A stretch of 64,000 nucleotides of DNA from Streptomyces coacervatus. Its GTDB lineage: Bacteria; Actinomycetota; Actinomycetes; Streptomycetales; Streptomycetaceae. The position numbers and the translations under genes are program-made. The DNA lies in contig NZ_JARHTP010000009.1 in NCBI RefSeq assembly GCF_029223485.1, forward strand, positions 1 through 64,000, read 5' to 3'. Under the pieces are notes generated by a model that was not told the DNA's origin, did no database searches, and saw nothing but the letters and a program-made list of their open reading frames with translations. Below, piece by piece: positions 26,380-36,981 of this stretch (the stretch's first letter is position 1; the number at the start of each line of letters is the position of its first letter).

Positions 26380-26494
26380 CCTCTTCAATCGCTTCATGGG
26401 CATGCTCTTCTACTGCCTCCAGCACGGCCAGCTCTACGACGAGCTCAAGGCATTTCCGATCCATCCGGACGATCGTTCCGCCTCTGCGGCTTGA
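26380..26494 (+). mobile_element. IS110-like transposase tail
   Basis: The frame encodes FNRFMGMLFYCLQHGQLYDE, similar to the C-terminal pattern N-R-x-x-G-I-L-x-x-C-L...Y-D-E of IS110-family transposases. The rest of the element is missing. This is a by-eye match only. Confidence 0.4.
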
Positions 26495-26504
26495 CTCTTA
26501 TCCG

Positions 26505-26950
26505 CGTGGGATGTCTTGTCCGCCCGGACCACCTCTGGCCTGGTGCGGGGCCGTCCGCGTCGGCGCGGAACACGTAGACGTGCCATCACCTGCGCGAAAG
26601 CGGGTGCGTCGCCGGCCTGTCCGGCGGTGAGATGGAAGGCCCGAGGACGACAGCTGCCGTCGGCGGCGAGGTGGATCTTCGTGGTCAATCCGCCGCGGGA
26701 CCGGCCGAGGGCGTGGTCTGCCGGTTCGCTGGCCGGGGCCTCTTTTTGCGGGCCCAGCTGCCGTTGACAGCCCACATCCGCAGCCGGTTGTAGACGCCGC
26801 GCCAGTTTCCGTACTTCTCCGGCAGGTGCACCCACTGCGTTCCGGTCTGGAACTTGAAGGCGATCGCGTCGATCACCTCCCGGTGATCCCTCCAGCGACC
26901 ACCCCGCATCGGCGTCCGGTCCGGGAGCAACGGCTCGATCCGTGCACAAC
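26505..26950 (-). mobile_element. IS5-family transposase remnant
   Basis: A first minus frame (26685-26930) reads LLPDRTPMRGGRWRDHREVI and TGTQWVHLPEKYGNWRGVYN, the N-terminal domain of IS5-group DDE transposases. The second frame (from about 26700 down) reads RGGLTTKIHLAADGSCRPRA and LTAGQAGDAPAF, the segment after the first catalytic Asp. The stretch with that Asp is deleted and the frame changes at the junction. No terminal inverted repeats were identified. Confidence 0.75.
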
Positions 26951-26977
26951 CGGGCCGTTCTCTGAGCAGGCCCGGCG

Positions 26978-27017
26978 GAAGGCGCCTGCCTGGTAAATGA
27001 CCAGGTCAGGCGCCTTC
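26978..27017 (-). terminator. Terminator of the aldehyde dehydrogenase
   Basis: GAAGGCGCCTG-CCTGGT pairs with ACCAGG-T-CAGGCGCCTTC, a 17-bp stem with a one-base bulge and an AAATG loop. It lies 11 bases beyond the stop codon. Confidence 0.75.
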
Positions 27018-27027
27018 ATTTGTGCGT

Positions 27028-28551
<1,524 letters not shown>

Positions 28552-28662
28552 GCTGGTCTGCCTCCTTCGAAGCGCTGCCCGCCGTTGGGCAGCTCCCGTC
28601 GGGAGGCTAGGGACGGCGACGTTGCAACTACGTTGCCGCCGGCGCCCGGGGCCTGTTGAGTG

Positions 28663-29958
28663 CTACACCGGCGCCGCTCCCCGGCGACCTGAGATGCCGG
28701 ACCAGTTGGCCGGTGCCCTCAGTTCGTCCTCCAGTGCGGTCAGCCGGGTCCGGACCGTCGCCGTCGGCCGGACCGCGGCCAGCGCCCGCCATACGTCGAG
28801 GTCGTCCTCGCCCCAGGGCGCGTGCGCCCAGTCGGCCAGCAGGTCGGGGTCGCGGCGGGCGATCAGCGCCGTACGGAGGGCGTCGGCGAGGCGGTGCCTG
28901 AGCCGCACCACCGCGGGGGCCTGGGAGCCGGGCAGCAGCGGCCCCGCGTACGCCGTCGCTGCCGCCGTGACCGCACCGGTCTCCAGCCGCCGTTCGACCG
29001 CGGCCACGTCGCACTCGACGGGCACGGTCAGCCGGTACGGCCGCGAGGCCAGCAGCCCCGGGCCCAGCACCCTGCGCAGCCGGGCCAGTTCGGCGCGTAG
29101 CGTCACCGGCGTCACCGACTCGTCCTCGTACAGCGCGCACAGCAGCTCGTCGCCGGTCAGCCCCTCCGGGTGACGGGCCAGCAGGACGAGGATCTCGCTG
29201 TGCCGGCGGCTGAGCCTGATCCTGCGCCCGCCGGCCAGGAGTTGCGCCTCGTCCCGGCCCAGCGCCGTCAGCTCCGGCGTGTCGGCGGCGGGCCGCTCCG
29301 GCACGAGCAGTGCCAGCTGCGACTCGGCGGCGCGCGCGACCGCCTGCACGAAGCCCAGGCTGTGCGGATGCGCGAGACCGTCACCGCCGGTGATGTCCAC
29401 GGCGCCGAGCACCCGTCCGGTGCGCGGATCGTGCACCGGAGCCGCCGCGCAGGTCCAGGGCTGCACACGCCGGATGAAGTGCTCGGCCGCGAAGACCTGC
29501 ACCGGCCGGTCGACGGCGACCGCGGTCCCCGGCGCGTTGGTGCCCATCGCCGTCTCCGCCCAGCGGGCTCCCGGCACGAAGTTCATCCGCATGGCATCCC
29601 GCCGGGTGGCCGGATGGCCCTCGACCCACAGCAGGCTGCCGTGCGCGTCGCACACCGCGAGCAGATGCTCCCCGTCGGCCGCGAACGTCCCCATCAGCTC
29701 ACGGAAGAGCGGCATCACCCGCGCCAGCGGATGCTCGGCCCGGTAGGCGCCGAGGTCACCGTCCACGAGGTCCACGCTCGCCGTGCCGTCGGGCCCCACG
29801 CCGGCCCGTGCGGAACGCCGCCACGACTCGGCCACCACCGAACGCACCGGACGCGTCACCGTGCCCACCTCGGTGAACGTCTCGTGCGCGCGACGCAGCA
29901 TCCGCGCGTGCTCGGCAGGGTCGGCCCCCGGCTCCAGGGCCACCCATGGATCGGTCAA
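28663..29958 (-). CDS. GAF-domain transcriptional regulator (AcoR-like) of the aldehyde dehydrogenase
   Basis: A 431-residue regulator. The N-terminal part carries SWRRSARAGVGP and an AcoR-type GAF domain (GARWAETAMGTNAPGTAVAV, then VQPWTCAAAPVHDPRTGRVL). The C-terminal part has a winged-helix type region (RIRLSRRHSEILVLLARHPE, then VTPVTLRAELARLRRVLG). There is no AAA+ sigma-54 domain, as is usual for the streptomycete version. It begins with TTG at 29958, chosen because GGGGAGG lies about 5 nt upstream. Position just before the aldehyde dehydrogenase suggests it senses an aldehyde or alcohol. Confidence 0.85.
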   Translation of the reverse strand: MTDPWVALEPGADPAEHARMLRRAHETFTEVGTVTRPVRSVVAESWRRSARAGVGPDGTASVDLVDGDLGAYRAEHPLARVMPLFRELMGTFAADGEHLLAVCDAHGSLLWVEGHPATRRDAMRMNFVPGARWAETAMGTNAPGTAVAVDRPVQVFAAEHFIRRVQPWTCAAAPVHDPRTGRVLGAVDITGGDGLAHPHSLGFVQAVARAAESQLALLVPERPAADTPELTALGRDEAQLLAGGRRIRLSRRHSEILVLLARHPEGLTGDELLCALYEDESVTPVTLRAELARLRRVLGPGLLASRPYRLTVPVECDVAAVERRLETGAVTAAATAYAGPLLPGSQAPAVVRLRHRLADALRTALIARRDPDLLADWAHAPWGEDDLDVWRALAAVRPTATVRTRLTALEDELRAPANWSGISGRRGAAPV

Positions 29959-30064
29959 CTCGGCCTCCCCGAGAGGTCATGCGGCTGAGGACATCGTCAC
30001 TCCGGGTACGCGCGCCGACAACCGTTTCGACCGGTTCACCCGAACGACGGCCTTCCCGCCGCGG

Positions 30065-30664
30065 TCAGGCGAAGTTGACGAGCCTCATGTAGCGCGCCCA
30101 GTCCCAGTGGGGTCCGGGGTCGGTGTGGTTCGTCCCCGGCACCTGGTAGTGCCCGATGATGTGGTCCCGGTCCTTCGGGATGCCGTACTTGGTGCAGATC
30201 GCCGCGGTGAGCCTGGCCGACTGTTCGTACAGGGCGTCGGTGAAGTAGGCGGGCCGGTCCACCCAGCCCTCGTGCTCGACGCCGATGCTGTGCGTGTTGT
30301 AGTGCCAGTTCCCCGCGTGCCAGGCGATGTCGGCCTCCCGCACGCACTGCGCCACATGCCCGTCCGCCGAGCGCACCAGGTAGTGCGCGGTCACCTTCTT
30401 CTCCGGGTTCTGGAAGATGGCGAGAGTCTTGGCGTACCTCTCCTGCGTGACATGGATGATCACGTAACCGAGGGGACAGGACGCGGGGCGGTCCGACACC
30501 GTGTAGTTGGACGTGCTCGCCGGCTGCCACTCGGCGGCCGGGTAGTCGACGGCCTGGTCCTGCGCACCGGCCCGCGTCCCGGGAAGCACCGCATACGGTA
30601 CGGCGGCCAGGGCGGCGCCCTTCAGGAACCGCCGCCGGGATGCGCTCGGTCTTGCTCGTTCCAT
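30065..30664 (-). CDS. Tat-exported N-acetylmuramoyl-L-alanine amidase
   Basis: A 199-residue amidase_2 (PGRP-like) enzyme. The N-terminus SRRRFLKGAALAAVPYAVLP is a twin-arginine signal. Zn ligands are visible: His in YVIIHVT and the His and Asp in GTNHTDPGPHWDW; IGVEHEGW holds another conserved acidic residue. It should cleave the lactyl-Ala bond in peptidoglycan outside the cell. Usual full-length domain, no cell-wall-binding repeat. It ends the FmdA-permease-amidase group, 32 bases after the FmdA-like gene. Confidence 0.9.
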   Translation of the reverse strand: MERARPSASRRRFLKGAALAAVPYAVLPGTRAGAQDQAVDYPAAEWQPASTSNYTVSDRPASCPLGYVIIHVTQERYAKTLAIFQNPEKKVTAHYLVRSADGHVAQCVREADIAWHAGNWHYNTHSIGVEHEGWVDRPAYFTDALYEQSARLTAAICTKYGIPKDRDHIIGHYQVPGTNHTDPGPHWDWARYMRLVNFA

Positions 30665-30696
30665 GAAGCCGTGCCTTTCGATCAGTGGGGGGAGGC

Positions 30697-31710
30697 TCAG
30701 CCCTGCAAAGTCGTCGCGATCTCGCGCAGCTGCGCGTGCACACCGCGATGAGTCTCGCGCGCGGGTAGCCACTGCTTGCGGATCTTGGCCACGCATGTGT
30801 AGTTGGTGTCGCACACATTGGCCAGCGGTGACTCGACCGCCTGGGTCGCGAACTGGTACGCGTCCAGCTCGCTGAACCCGTAGTCGCGCACCAGCCACTG
30901 CACCAGGTCGAGCTGGGATATCCGGAAGGCGTCCTCCAGCGGGCGGGCCGAGCCCGTCGAGATGATGTGCGTGTCCGACTCGATGCGCGGCCACGGCGTG
31001 GCGAGCCCCTTGAGGAGTTCCACGATCACCACAGTGTTCATCGCGCACTCGACGGCGACCCCGCAGGTCTCGCCCTCGCCCTGCCGCGCATGCCCGTCGC
31101 CGAGGCTGAGCAGCGCGCCCTCCACATTCACCCCGAGGTAACAGGTGACGCCGGCCCGCATCTCGGGCGTGTCCATATTGCCGCCGTGCGCGTCGGGCAC
31201 CAGGGCCGAACGGACCTCGAGGTTGGCGGGGGCCACACCCACGGTGCCGTGCATCGGGTCCATCGGCAGCTCGGCCTCGATGTCGCTGTCGTGCGCCCGG
31301 AACAGCGCGGTGCGGCGGGTGCGGTCGAGCTGCCAGATCCACACGGTCTCCGGCAGCGGCGGCTGCAGTGTGGCCGTGGTGTGCGTGGAGGTGAGCGCCC
31401 CGAACAGCGGGACCGTGGTCGACGCGGCCCAGTCGCGGGCCGGTTCGACGGACACGAAGTGCACGGCGACCGTGTCACCCGGTTGGGCGCCCTCGACGTA
31501 GAAGGGTCCGGTCTGCGGATTGAGGAAGGGGAACTCGCACACCTCGGACACCAGGTCCTTCTCGGACCGCACCCGCCCGGCGAAGCAGTCCTCGGTGTAC
31601 AGGTCGAGGACCGTGCCGGGCGCGATGCGTGCCACGGGCGGCGCGCCGCCGAACGTCCAGGCGTACTCGCCCGGCTGGGGCCGGACGGTCAGGATGCGGG
31701 GGTCGCTCAT
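30697..31710 (-). CDS. FmdA/AmdA-type acetamidase/formamidase
   Basis: A 337-residue protein of the acetamidase/formamidase family, which hydrolyses short amides to the acid and ammonia. Typical blocks are PGEYAWTFGGAPPVARIAPG, GPFYVEGAQPGDTVAVHF, the metal-site region MHGTVGVAP and HGGNMD, and GVNVEGALLSLGDGHARQGEGE (split by the 20-letter limit: LGDGHARQGEGE). Its ATG overlaps the stop of an upstream amino-acid permease gene by ATGA, so import and hydrolysis of a substrate are probably coupled. Substrate may be formamide, acetamide or an amino-acid-derived amide. Confidence 0.9.
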   Translation of the reverse strand: MSDPRILTVRPQPGEYAWTFGGAPPVARIAPGTVLDLYTEDCFAGRVRSEKDLVSEVCEFPFLNPQTGPFYVEGAQPGDTVAVHFVSVEPARDWAASTTVPLFGALTSTHTTATLQPPLPETVWIWQLDRTRRTALFRAHDSDIEAELPMDPMHGTVGVAPANLEVRSALVPDAHGGNMDTPEMRAGVTCYLGVNVEGALLSLGDGHARQGEGETCGVAVECAMNTVVIVELLKGLATPWPRIESDTHIISTGSARPLEDAFRISQLDLVQWLVRDYGFSELDAYQFATQAVESPLANVCDTNYTCVAKIRKQWLPARETHRGVHAQLREIATTLQG

Positions 31711-33206
31711 GGGCGGGCTGCTCCGTTCTGCGCAAGGCCGGTGGGGGAGGGGTCGTCGAGGTGGACGCGGGCGGTCTCGGCCACCCGCTCGGGATGCCGC
31801 CGCATCAGCACCAGCAGCACTACGACACCGGCGGCCATCCACACGGCGACGATCGGTCCGGCGTAGGACACCGGCGCCGTCAGCTCGGTGACGAAGTCGA
31901 AGACGGGCAGGCCTGCCGCGGTCAGCAGCGCGGGCACGAACGCGACGATGCCGAGCAGCGGCAGCAGCAGATGCCGTACCGGTTTGAGCAACTCCCGTCT
32001 GCGGCGCAGGAAATAACCGGCGCAGGCGAGGTTGACGACGATGTAGACGCCGATCACGACCGTGACGATCACCGTGGCGAGCAGCAGGAAGGCCGTCACC
32101 GGGTCGTAGCCGAACCCGAGCCCCAGAACGGCACCGACCGCCACGACGGTCTGCACGGCGATTCCGGCGACGGGGGAGCGGTATCTCGGGTGGAGCACGG
32201 CGAGGATGCGGGGCATGACGCGGATGCGGGCCAGGGCGAAGGCCGTCCGGGTGGAGACGTTGGCGCACGCGTTGGCGTTGGCGATCGTCGAGTTCACCAC
32301 GGCCAGGAACACCAGCACCCAGAACAGGCCGAACGACGCCCGTGCCACACCCTCCCAGGACGCGGCGCCCGAGGCCCCGAACCTCGCGAACCGGTCCGGG
32401 CCGAAGTACACCGTCATGGCGTAGGTCGTGACCACGTAGAACAGGCCGATCCCGAGCGCCGCGCCGAGGACCGCACGGTGCATCGTCCGGCGCGGATTGC
32501 GCGTCTCCTCGGCGAGCGGTGCCGCGGCCTCGAACCCGGCGAAGGCCAGCACCGTGTACACCGACCCGGCGAAGACCCCGCTGACCCCTCGGTATCCCTC
32601 GGCCGTGTGCGAAGTGCCGAACACCGAAAGGGTGTTGTCCCCACCCGCCTTGCCGATCAGCCAGACGGCGAACACCAGGAAGACGAGGACCTCGAAGACC
32701 CCCAGGAATGTGCCGAAGCGGGCCGAGGCACGCACCCCGAAGTACCCCGCGACCGCGATGATCGCCGCACCCGCGAGTGCCCAGGGCCACCACAGGTCCG
32801 CCGGATACGAGGACCACTCCTGGTGCAGGGTGCCCGCCGTGGTGAAGCCGAGCTGCAGTAGCAGCAACGGCGGGACCAGCGCCTCCACGAACACATAACC
32901 CCAGCCGACGAGGAAGCCGACCGCCGGGTGCAGGCCCTGCGCGGCATACGTGGACACCGAGCCCGCGGCCGGGAGTTCACGCGCCAGCTCGGCCACGCAG
33001 GACGCGGTGAACAGACAGGCCACCAGCGCGATCAGCACCGCGAGCGGCAGACTGCCGCCGGCGAAGGCCGCACCGGACGGAATGGAGGCGGCGACCGCGG
33101 CGGCCGGCGCCATGGCTGTGATGCTCTGGAACAGCACTTCGCGCAGCCCGATCGCATCGCGCCTGAGACCTACCGCCGCTCGATCTGCTGCTGCGTCCCC
33201 CGACAT
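31707..33206 (-). CDS. APC-family amino acid permease
   Basis: A 499-residue transporter with about twelve membrane helices. It begins LREVLFQSITAMAPAAAVAA, the unwound helix 1 region of APC permeases, and has FAGFEAAAPLAEETRNPRRT, the conserved helix 6 and loop. It imports an amino acid, amine or amide by H+ symport or exchange. The gene is the first of a coupled pair with the FmdA-like amidase. The start at MSGDAAADR follows GGGG; longer frames are not protein-like. Confidence 0.9.
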   Translation of the reverse strand: MSGDAAADRAAVGLRRDAIGLREVLFQSITAMAPAAAVAASIPSGAAFAGGSLPLAVLIALVACLFTASCVAELARELPAAGSVSTYAAQGLHPAVGFLVGWGYVFVEALVPPLLLLQLGFTTAGTLHQEWSSYPADLWWPWALAGAAIIAVAGYFGVRASARFGTFLGVFEVLVFLVFAVWLIGKAGGDNTLSVFGTSHTAEGYRGVSGVFAGSVYTVLAFAGFEAAAPLAEETRNPRRTMHRAVLGAALGIGLFYVVTTYAMTVYFGPDRFARFGASGAASWEGVARASFGLFWVLVFLAVVNSTIANANACANVSTRTAFALARIRVMPRILAVLHPRYRSPVAGIAVQTVVAVGAVLGLGFGYDPVTAFLLLATVIVTVVIGVYIVVNLACAGYFLRRRRELLKPVRHLLLPLLGIVAFVPALLTAAGLPVFDFVTELTAPVSYAGPIVAVWMAAGVVVLLVLMRRHPERVAETARVHLDDPSPTGLAQNGAARP

Positions 33207-33387
33207 GTGAATCCCCCTCAATTCACGCCGACCTGCCTGCCGCCCGACCCGGCGGGAGCGCCTCGTGTGAATCACGGTACGGCGCTTGCGAGTTGGGCAG
33301 AAGGGCGCACCGTGCTTCGGTGGACGACGGCGCGCATGTGGAAAACCCGGCCACTCGTACGGGTGAAGCCGACGGCCGCGGAGCGGT

Positions 33388-33930
33388 CTACCGCGTGCGG
33401 CGCAGGCTTGCCGAGAGGTGGTGCTGCAAGGGCCGGCCGACCGCCGCCAGGTCGAAGACGAAGGTGAGTGTGTCGTCGGCGGTGAGGGTGTAGCGGCGGC
33501 GGGTGGCGGCGACCTCCTTCGCGGTGGGGGTGAGGGCCACGTGGTGAGTGGAGAGATCGACCGCCCCCTCGGCCGCCCGGCCGACCGCGATCTCCGCAAT
33601 CCCTGTGGGCTGGGTGATCAACGCCTCCACCCGGCCCTCTTGCTGAAGCCGCCACCAGCCGCTCTCCCGGGCCGCCGGACGCAGCGGTGCGCCGTCGGTG
33701 TCGAGCAGCCAGGCCCGGGCCTCGTAGCGGAGGAACGGGCGGCCGTCATGGCTGAAGGTGACCTCCTGCCCGTACGCGAAGTCCCCGTCGAGCGTGGGGT
33801 ACCCGCCCTCGCCCCGCCCCTGCCACGTGCCCAGGAGACCGAGCACGGGAGCGAGCAGTGCGTGCGGTGCGGGTGCCGCGTCCGGGCGGTGGCTGTCGGG
33901 GTACGGGTGCTCAGCTGCGGGGTCGAACAC
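33388..33930 (-). CDS. Nitrobindin-like heme-binding beta-barrel protein
   Basis: A 180-residue protein of the FABP-like/nitrobindin family. The signature G-x-W-x-G-x-G is in LLGTWQGRGEGGYP, followed by strands and the conserved ESGWWRLQQEG; the C-terminal HHLSASLRR holds the likely heme-ligand region. Nitrobindins bind heme b and turn peroxynitrite into nitrate. A GTG start with GAGGAG about 8 nt upstream is used. It stands alone between the permease and the xylose repressor. Confidence 0.88.
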   Translation of the reverse strand: MFDPAAEHPYPDSHRPDAAPAPHALLAPVLGLLGTWQGRGEGGYPTLDGDFAYGQEVTFSHDGRPFLRYEARAWLLDTDGAPLRPAARESGWWRLQQEGRVEALITQPTGIAEIAVGRAAEGAVDLSTHHVALTPTAKEVAATRRRYTLTADDTLTFVFDLAAVGRPLQHHLSASLRRTR

Positions 33931-34124
33931 GGTTGCGCTCCTCGGGTGGTGCCGTTGCCGTTGCCGGGCGAAAGCCTAGGGCGCGCGCGGGGTGCGGGTC
34001 GGGAGGTGAGGCGCGGTGGCGGTCGGGCACTGAGGGACGGGTGCGGGCCTGGAGTTACGGCATGGATGCTGGTTTGGAGTTACGGCGCGGGCGCCGGTCT
34101 GGAGCACAGGCACGGGCGCCCGGA

Positions 34125-35336
34125 TCAGGTGGCCCGCTCCGCCACCGCCGCAGGGTCGTCCAGCACGGCCCGCACCACCGAGTGCGCCGCCCCCAGCAGC
34201 GGCCCCTCGGGGCCCAGTCGCGACACGGACACCGGACAGGCCGGACCCGCGGTGCGCCGGTCCAACTCGGCCTCCAGCGACGGCAGCAGCCAGGGCGCGA
34301 GCCCGGCCAGCGCGCCGCCCAGCACCACGCTCTCGGGGTCCAGCAGGTTGACCGCCCCGGTCAGCGCGATGCCGAGCGCCTTCCCTGCGTCGCGCAGTGC
34401 GCCGCGTACGTCTTCGTCGCCCTCGGCGGCCCGCCCCGCGAGCAGCCCGACGCGGTCCTCGCCCGGCTCCAGGCCCGCCGCGCGCAGCACTGCCTCCTCA
34501 CCGGCGTACTGCTCCAGACACCCGCGCCCGCCGCACGGGCACGCGGGCCCCTCCGGCTGTACCGGCACATGCCCCAACTCGCCTGCGAAGCCACGCGTTC
34601 CGCGCAGCAGCCCCCCGGCCACCACGACCGCCGCGCCGATGCCGATCTCCGCCGACACATGCAGGAAGTCGTGCGGGGTGCTCTCGCCGAGCCAGAGTTC
34701 GGCGAGAGCACCGAAGTTGGCCTCGTTGTCGACGGTCAGCGGGATGTCCGTGGGCAGCAGCGCCCCGATGTCGGTGTCGTGCCAGTCGAGGTTCGGGGCG
34801 CGTACGACGGTGCGGGCGTCGCGTGCCACCAGGCCCGGCACGGCCACCGCGAGCCCCGCGGGCCACAGCCCCTCGCGCTCCGCCTCGGCGACGACCCGGC
34901 GCACCAGCTCGGTGAGTTCCTCGACCACCGGCTCGGGGGAGCGGCCACGGTTGGCGCGGTGCCGTACGGCACGCGCGCGTACCTGTCCGCGCAGGTCGAC
35001 GGCGCAGACCGCGAGATGGTCCACGCCGATCTCGGCGCCGATGCCGGCGGGGCCGTGTCCGCTGACGGCGAGCGCCGAGCCGGGACGGCCCACCCGTCCG
35101 GGCCGCTCGGGGCCCAGCTCATCGAGCAGCCCCGTGCGTATGAGCTCGTCGACGAGGGTCGACACGGCCGCCCGGGTCAGCCCGATGCGGGAGGCGACGG
35201 CGGCACGGGAGAGCGGCCCCTCGGCGCTGACGGTGTGCATCACCCGGGCGAGATTGCGGCGGCGCATGCCCTGCTGGGTGTCGGGCAGCACCCGCCCCGG
35301 GCCGCCCGGGTGGGCCTCGTGCAGCGGTGCGGTCAT
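34125..35336 (-). CDS. xylR: ROK-family repressor, probable xylose regulator
   Basis: A 403-residue ROK protein. The N-terminal winged helix (SRAAVASRIGLTRAAVSTLV) is followed by the sugar-kinase-like domain: the EIG-VD ATP-fold start, EIGIGAAVVVAGG, GELGHV and the zinc motif CPCGGRGCLEQY. Such XylR-like proteins repress xylose genes and release DNA on binding the sugar. It lies directly upstream of xylB on the same strand with a 10-base gap after the kinase stop... on the minus strand xylB comes first and the repressor follows. A likely operator is the inverted repeat between xylB and xylA. Symbol inferred from context. Confidence 0.88.
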   Translation of the reverse strand: MTAPLHEAHPGGPGRVLPDTQQGMRRRNLARVMHTVSAEGPLSRAAVASRIGLTRAAVSTLVDELIRTGLLDELGPERPGRVGRPGSALAVSGHGPAGIGAEIGVDHLAVCAVDLRGQVRARAVRHRANRGRSPEPVVEELTELVRRVVAEAEREGLWPAGLAVAVPGLVARDARTVVRAPNLDWHDTDIGALLPTDIPLTVDNEANFGALAELWLGESTPHDFLHVSAEIGIGAAVVVAGGLLRGTRGFAGELGHVPVQPEGPACPCGGRGCLEQYAGEEAVLRAAGLEPGEDRVGLLAGRAAEGDEDVRGALRDAGKALGIALTGAVNLLDPESVVLGGALAGLAPWLLPSLEAELDRRTAGPACPVSVSRLGPEGPLLGAAHSVVRAVLDDPAAVAERAT

Positions 35337-35346
35337 GCCCCCGTCC

Positions 35347-36789
35347 TCAGCTGTCGGTGCTCCGCTCCAGCAGCGGGGCCGCGTCGGAGAGTACCCCGGA
35401 GATCCTCGCCAGCGTCGCCTCGTCCCGTTCCACGGCCTCCAGCACCGGGCCCGCCGCGGTGTTCCAGCGCCGGGCGACCGCGGCCGGATCCTCGCCGGTC
35501 AGCAGTCCCGCCGCCTGCGCGGCGGCGCCGAGCGCGACCAGTTCCTTGGCCTCGGGCACCTGGACCGGGCGGCCCGACAGGCGTCGTACGGTCTGCTGCC
35601 AGGCCGTGCCGCGGGCGCCGCCGCCGATCAGCAGCAGCGGAGCCGAGCGGTCCGCGTCCTCGTCGAGGACCAGGTCGAGCGCGCCGAGCAGCGAGTGCAC
35701 GGCCCCGTCGTAGGCGGCCTGCAGGAGCTGGCCGCCGGTGGTGTCGTGGCGCAGGCCGTGCAGCAGTCCGGAGGCGCTCGGCAGGTTGGGGGTGCGTTCG
35801 CCGTCCAGGTAGGGCAGGAGGGTGACGCCGGTGGTCGGTTCGACTGCCTCGCGGTCCAGGCCCAGCAGCGTTGCGACGCGGTCCACGGCGAGCGTGCAGT
35901 TCAGGGTGCAGGCCAGCGGCAGCCAGTCCCCGTGGGCGTCGGCGAAGCCCGCCACCGTGCCGGTCGGGTCGGCCGGGCGCCGCTTGGAGACGGCGTACAC
36001 CGTGCCCGACGTGCCGAGGCTGAGCACGGGGGTGCCGGGACGCAGTCCGAGGCCGAGCGCCGCGGCGGCGTTGTCACCCGTGCCCGGGGCGACCAGGGTG
36101 CCCTTGGAGAACGGCAGGTCGTGGCTGTCGCGCACGGTGCCCGCCACCTCTCCGGGCCGCACCACCCGGGGCAGCAGCGCGGGATCGAGCCCCACGTGCG
36201 CGAGGGTCTCCTCGTCGTACGACTCCGTCCCCGAGGCCCACCAGCCCGTACCGGAGACGTCGCCGCGGTCGGTGGTGCCCTGCCCGGTGAGGCGTTCGGT
36301 GAGGTAGTCGTGGGGCAGGCGCACCGCCTTGGTGGCGCGGATCGCGTCCGGCTCGTGCTCGGCCAGCCAGGCCCACTTGGTGACCGTGAAGGACGGGCCG
36401 GGCACGCTTCCGGTGCGCTCCGCCCAGGCCTTCGGGCCGCCCAGTTCCTCGATGAGGCGGCGGGCCTGCGGCGCCGAGCGCACGTCGTTCCACAGCAGCG
36501 CCGGGCGCACCGGCTCGCCCCGCTCGTCCAAGGTGACGAGGCCGTGCTGCTGCCCGCCGACCGACACCGCGGCGGCCTCGTGCGCCGCGTCGCCGCACTG
36601 GCGCAGCGCCTCGCACAGGGCGTCCCACCACTGGCGCGGGTCGCTCTCGCGGCCGGCCCCGGAGGAGACGGTGTGCGGTGCCTGGCCGCTCGCGACGACC
36701 TGACCGGTGGCCGCGTCGACGACAAGCGCCTTGGTGGACTGGGTGGACGTGTCCACGCCGACGACGAGCGGACCCTCGGCTGCTGACAT
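35347..36789 (-). CDS. xylB: Xylulokinase
   Basis: A 480-residue FGGY-family kinase that phosphorylates D-xylulose to xylulose 5-phosphate, the second step of xylose use. Marks are GVDTSTQSTKALVVD (phosphate 1 loop), VSVGGQQHGLVTLD (substrate site of xylulokinases), LLWNDVRS, VAPGTGDNAAAALGLG with the catalytic Asp, and LLIGGGARG (adenosine loop). Length is normal. It is divergent from xylA over a 192-base region that holds an inverted repeat, and precedes the ROK repressor on the same strand by 10 bases. Confidence 0.95.
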   Translation of the reverse strand: MSAAEGPLVVGVDTSTQSTKALVVDAATGQVVASGQAPHTVSSGAGRESDPRQWWDALCEALRQCGDAAHEAAAVSVGGQQHGLVTLDERGEPVRPALLWNDVRSAPQARRLIEELGGPKAWAERTGSVPGPSFTVTKWAWLAEHEPDAIRATKAVRLPHDYLTERLTGQGTTDRGDVSGTGWWASGTESYDEETLAHVGLDPALLPRVVRPGEVAGTVRDSHDLPFSKGTLVAPGTGDNAAAALGLGLRPGTPVLSLGTSGTVYAVSKRRPADPTGTVAGFADAHGDWLPLACTLNCTLAVDRVATLLGLDREAVEPTTGVTLLPYLDGERTPNLPSASGLLHGLRHDTTGGQLLQAAYDGAVHSLLGALDLVLDEDADRSAPLLLIGGGARGTAWQQTVRRLSGRPVQVPEAKELVALGAAAQAAGLLTGEDPAAVARRWNTAAGPVLEAVERDEATLARISGVLSDAAPLLERSTDS

Positions 36790-36913
36790 CGGGCTCTCCC
36801 TTTTCCGCGGCTCTGCGGGCTCTGACCTGCTGTTTCAAGGATGCCAGGGTCCAAGTGACCCGGACCTCACCCCTTCGAGGACATCTTGTCCCTTCCCAGG
36901 GACGCGACCGCAT

Positions 36914-36944
36914 ACTAATTTGTAAACCGCCATGACGAAATAGT
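36914..36944. promoter_or_regulatory. Candidate xyl operator between xylB and xylA
   Basis: ACTAATTTGT and ACGAAATAGT are near-perfect inverted arms (8 of 10 positions match) with an 11-base spacer. The AT-rich arms stand out in this GC-rich DNA and fit the long dyads bound by ROK/XylR repressors. Position lets it act on both divergent promoters. Confidence 0.65.
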
Positions 36945-36981
36945 CGTAGGCAACCGTCGCAAACAAGCAAGGAGCCGCGGC

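Noticed and set aside
33418..36786. A 1122-codon open frame on the plus strand
   Set aside because: Antisense to the nitrobindin, ROK and xylB genes; low-complexity Ser/Arg/Ala translation, no motifs.
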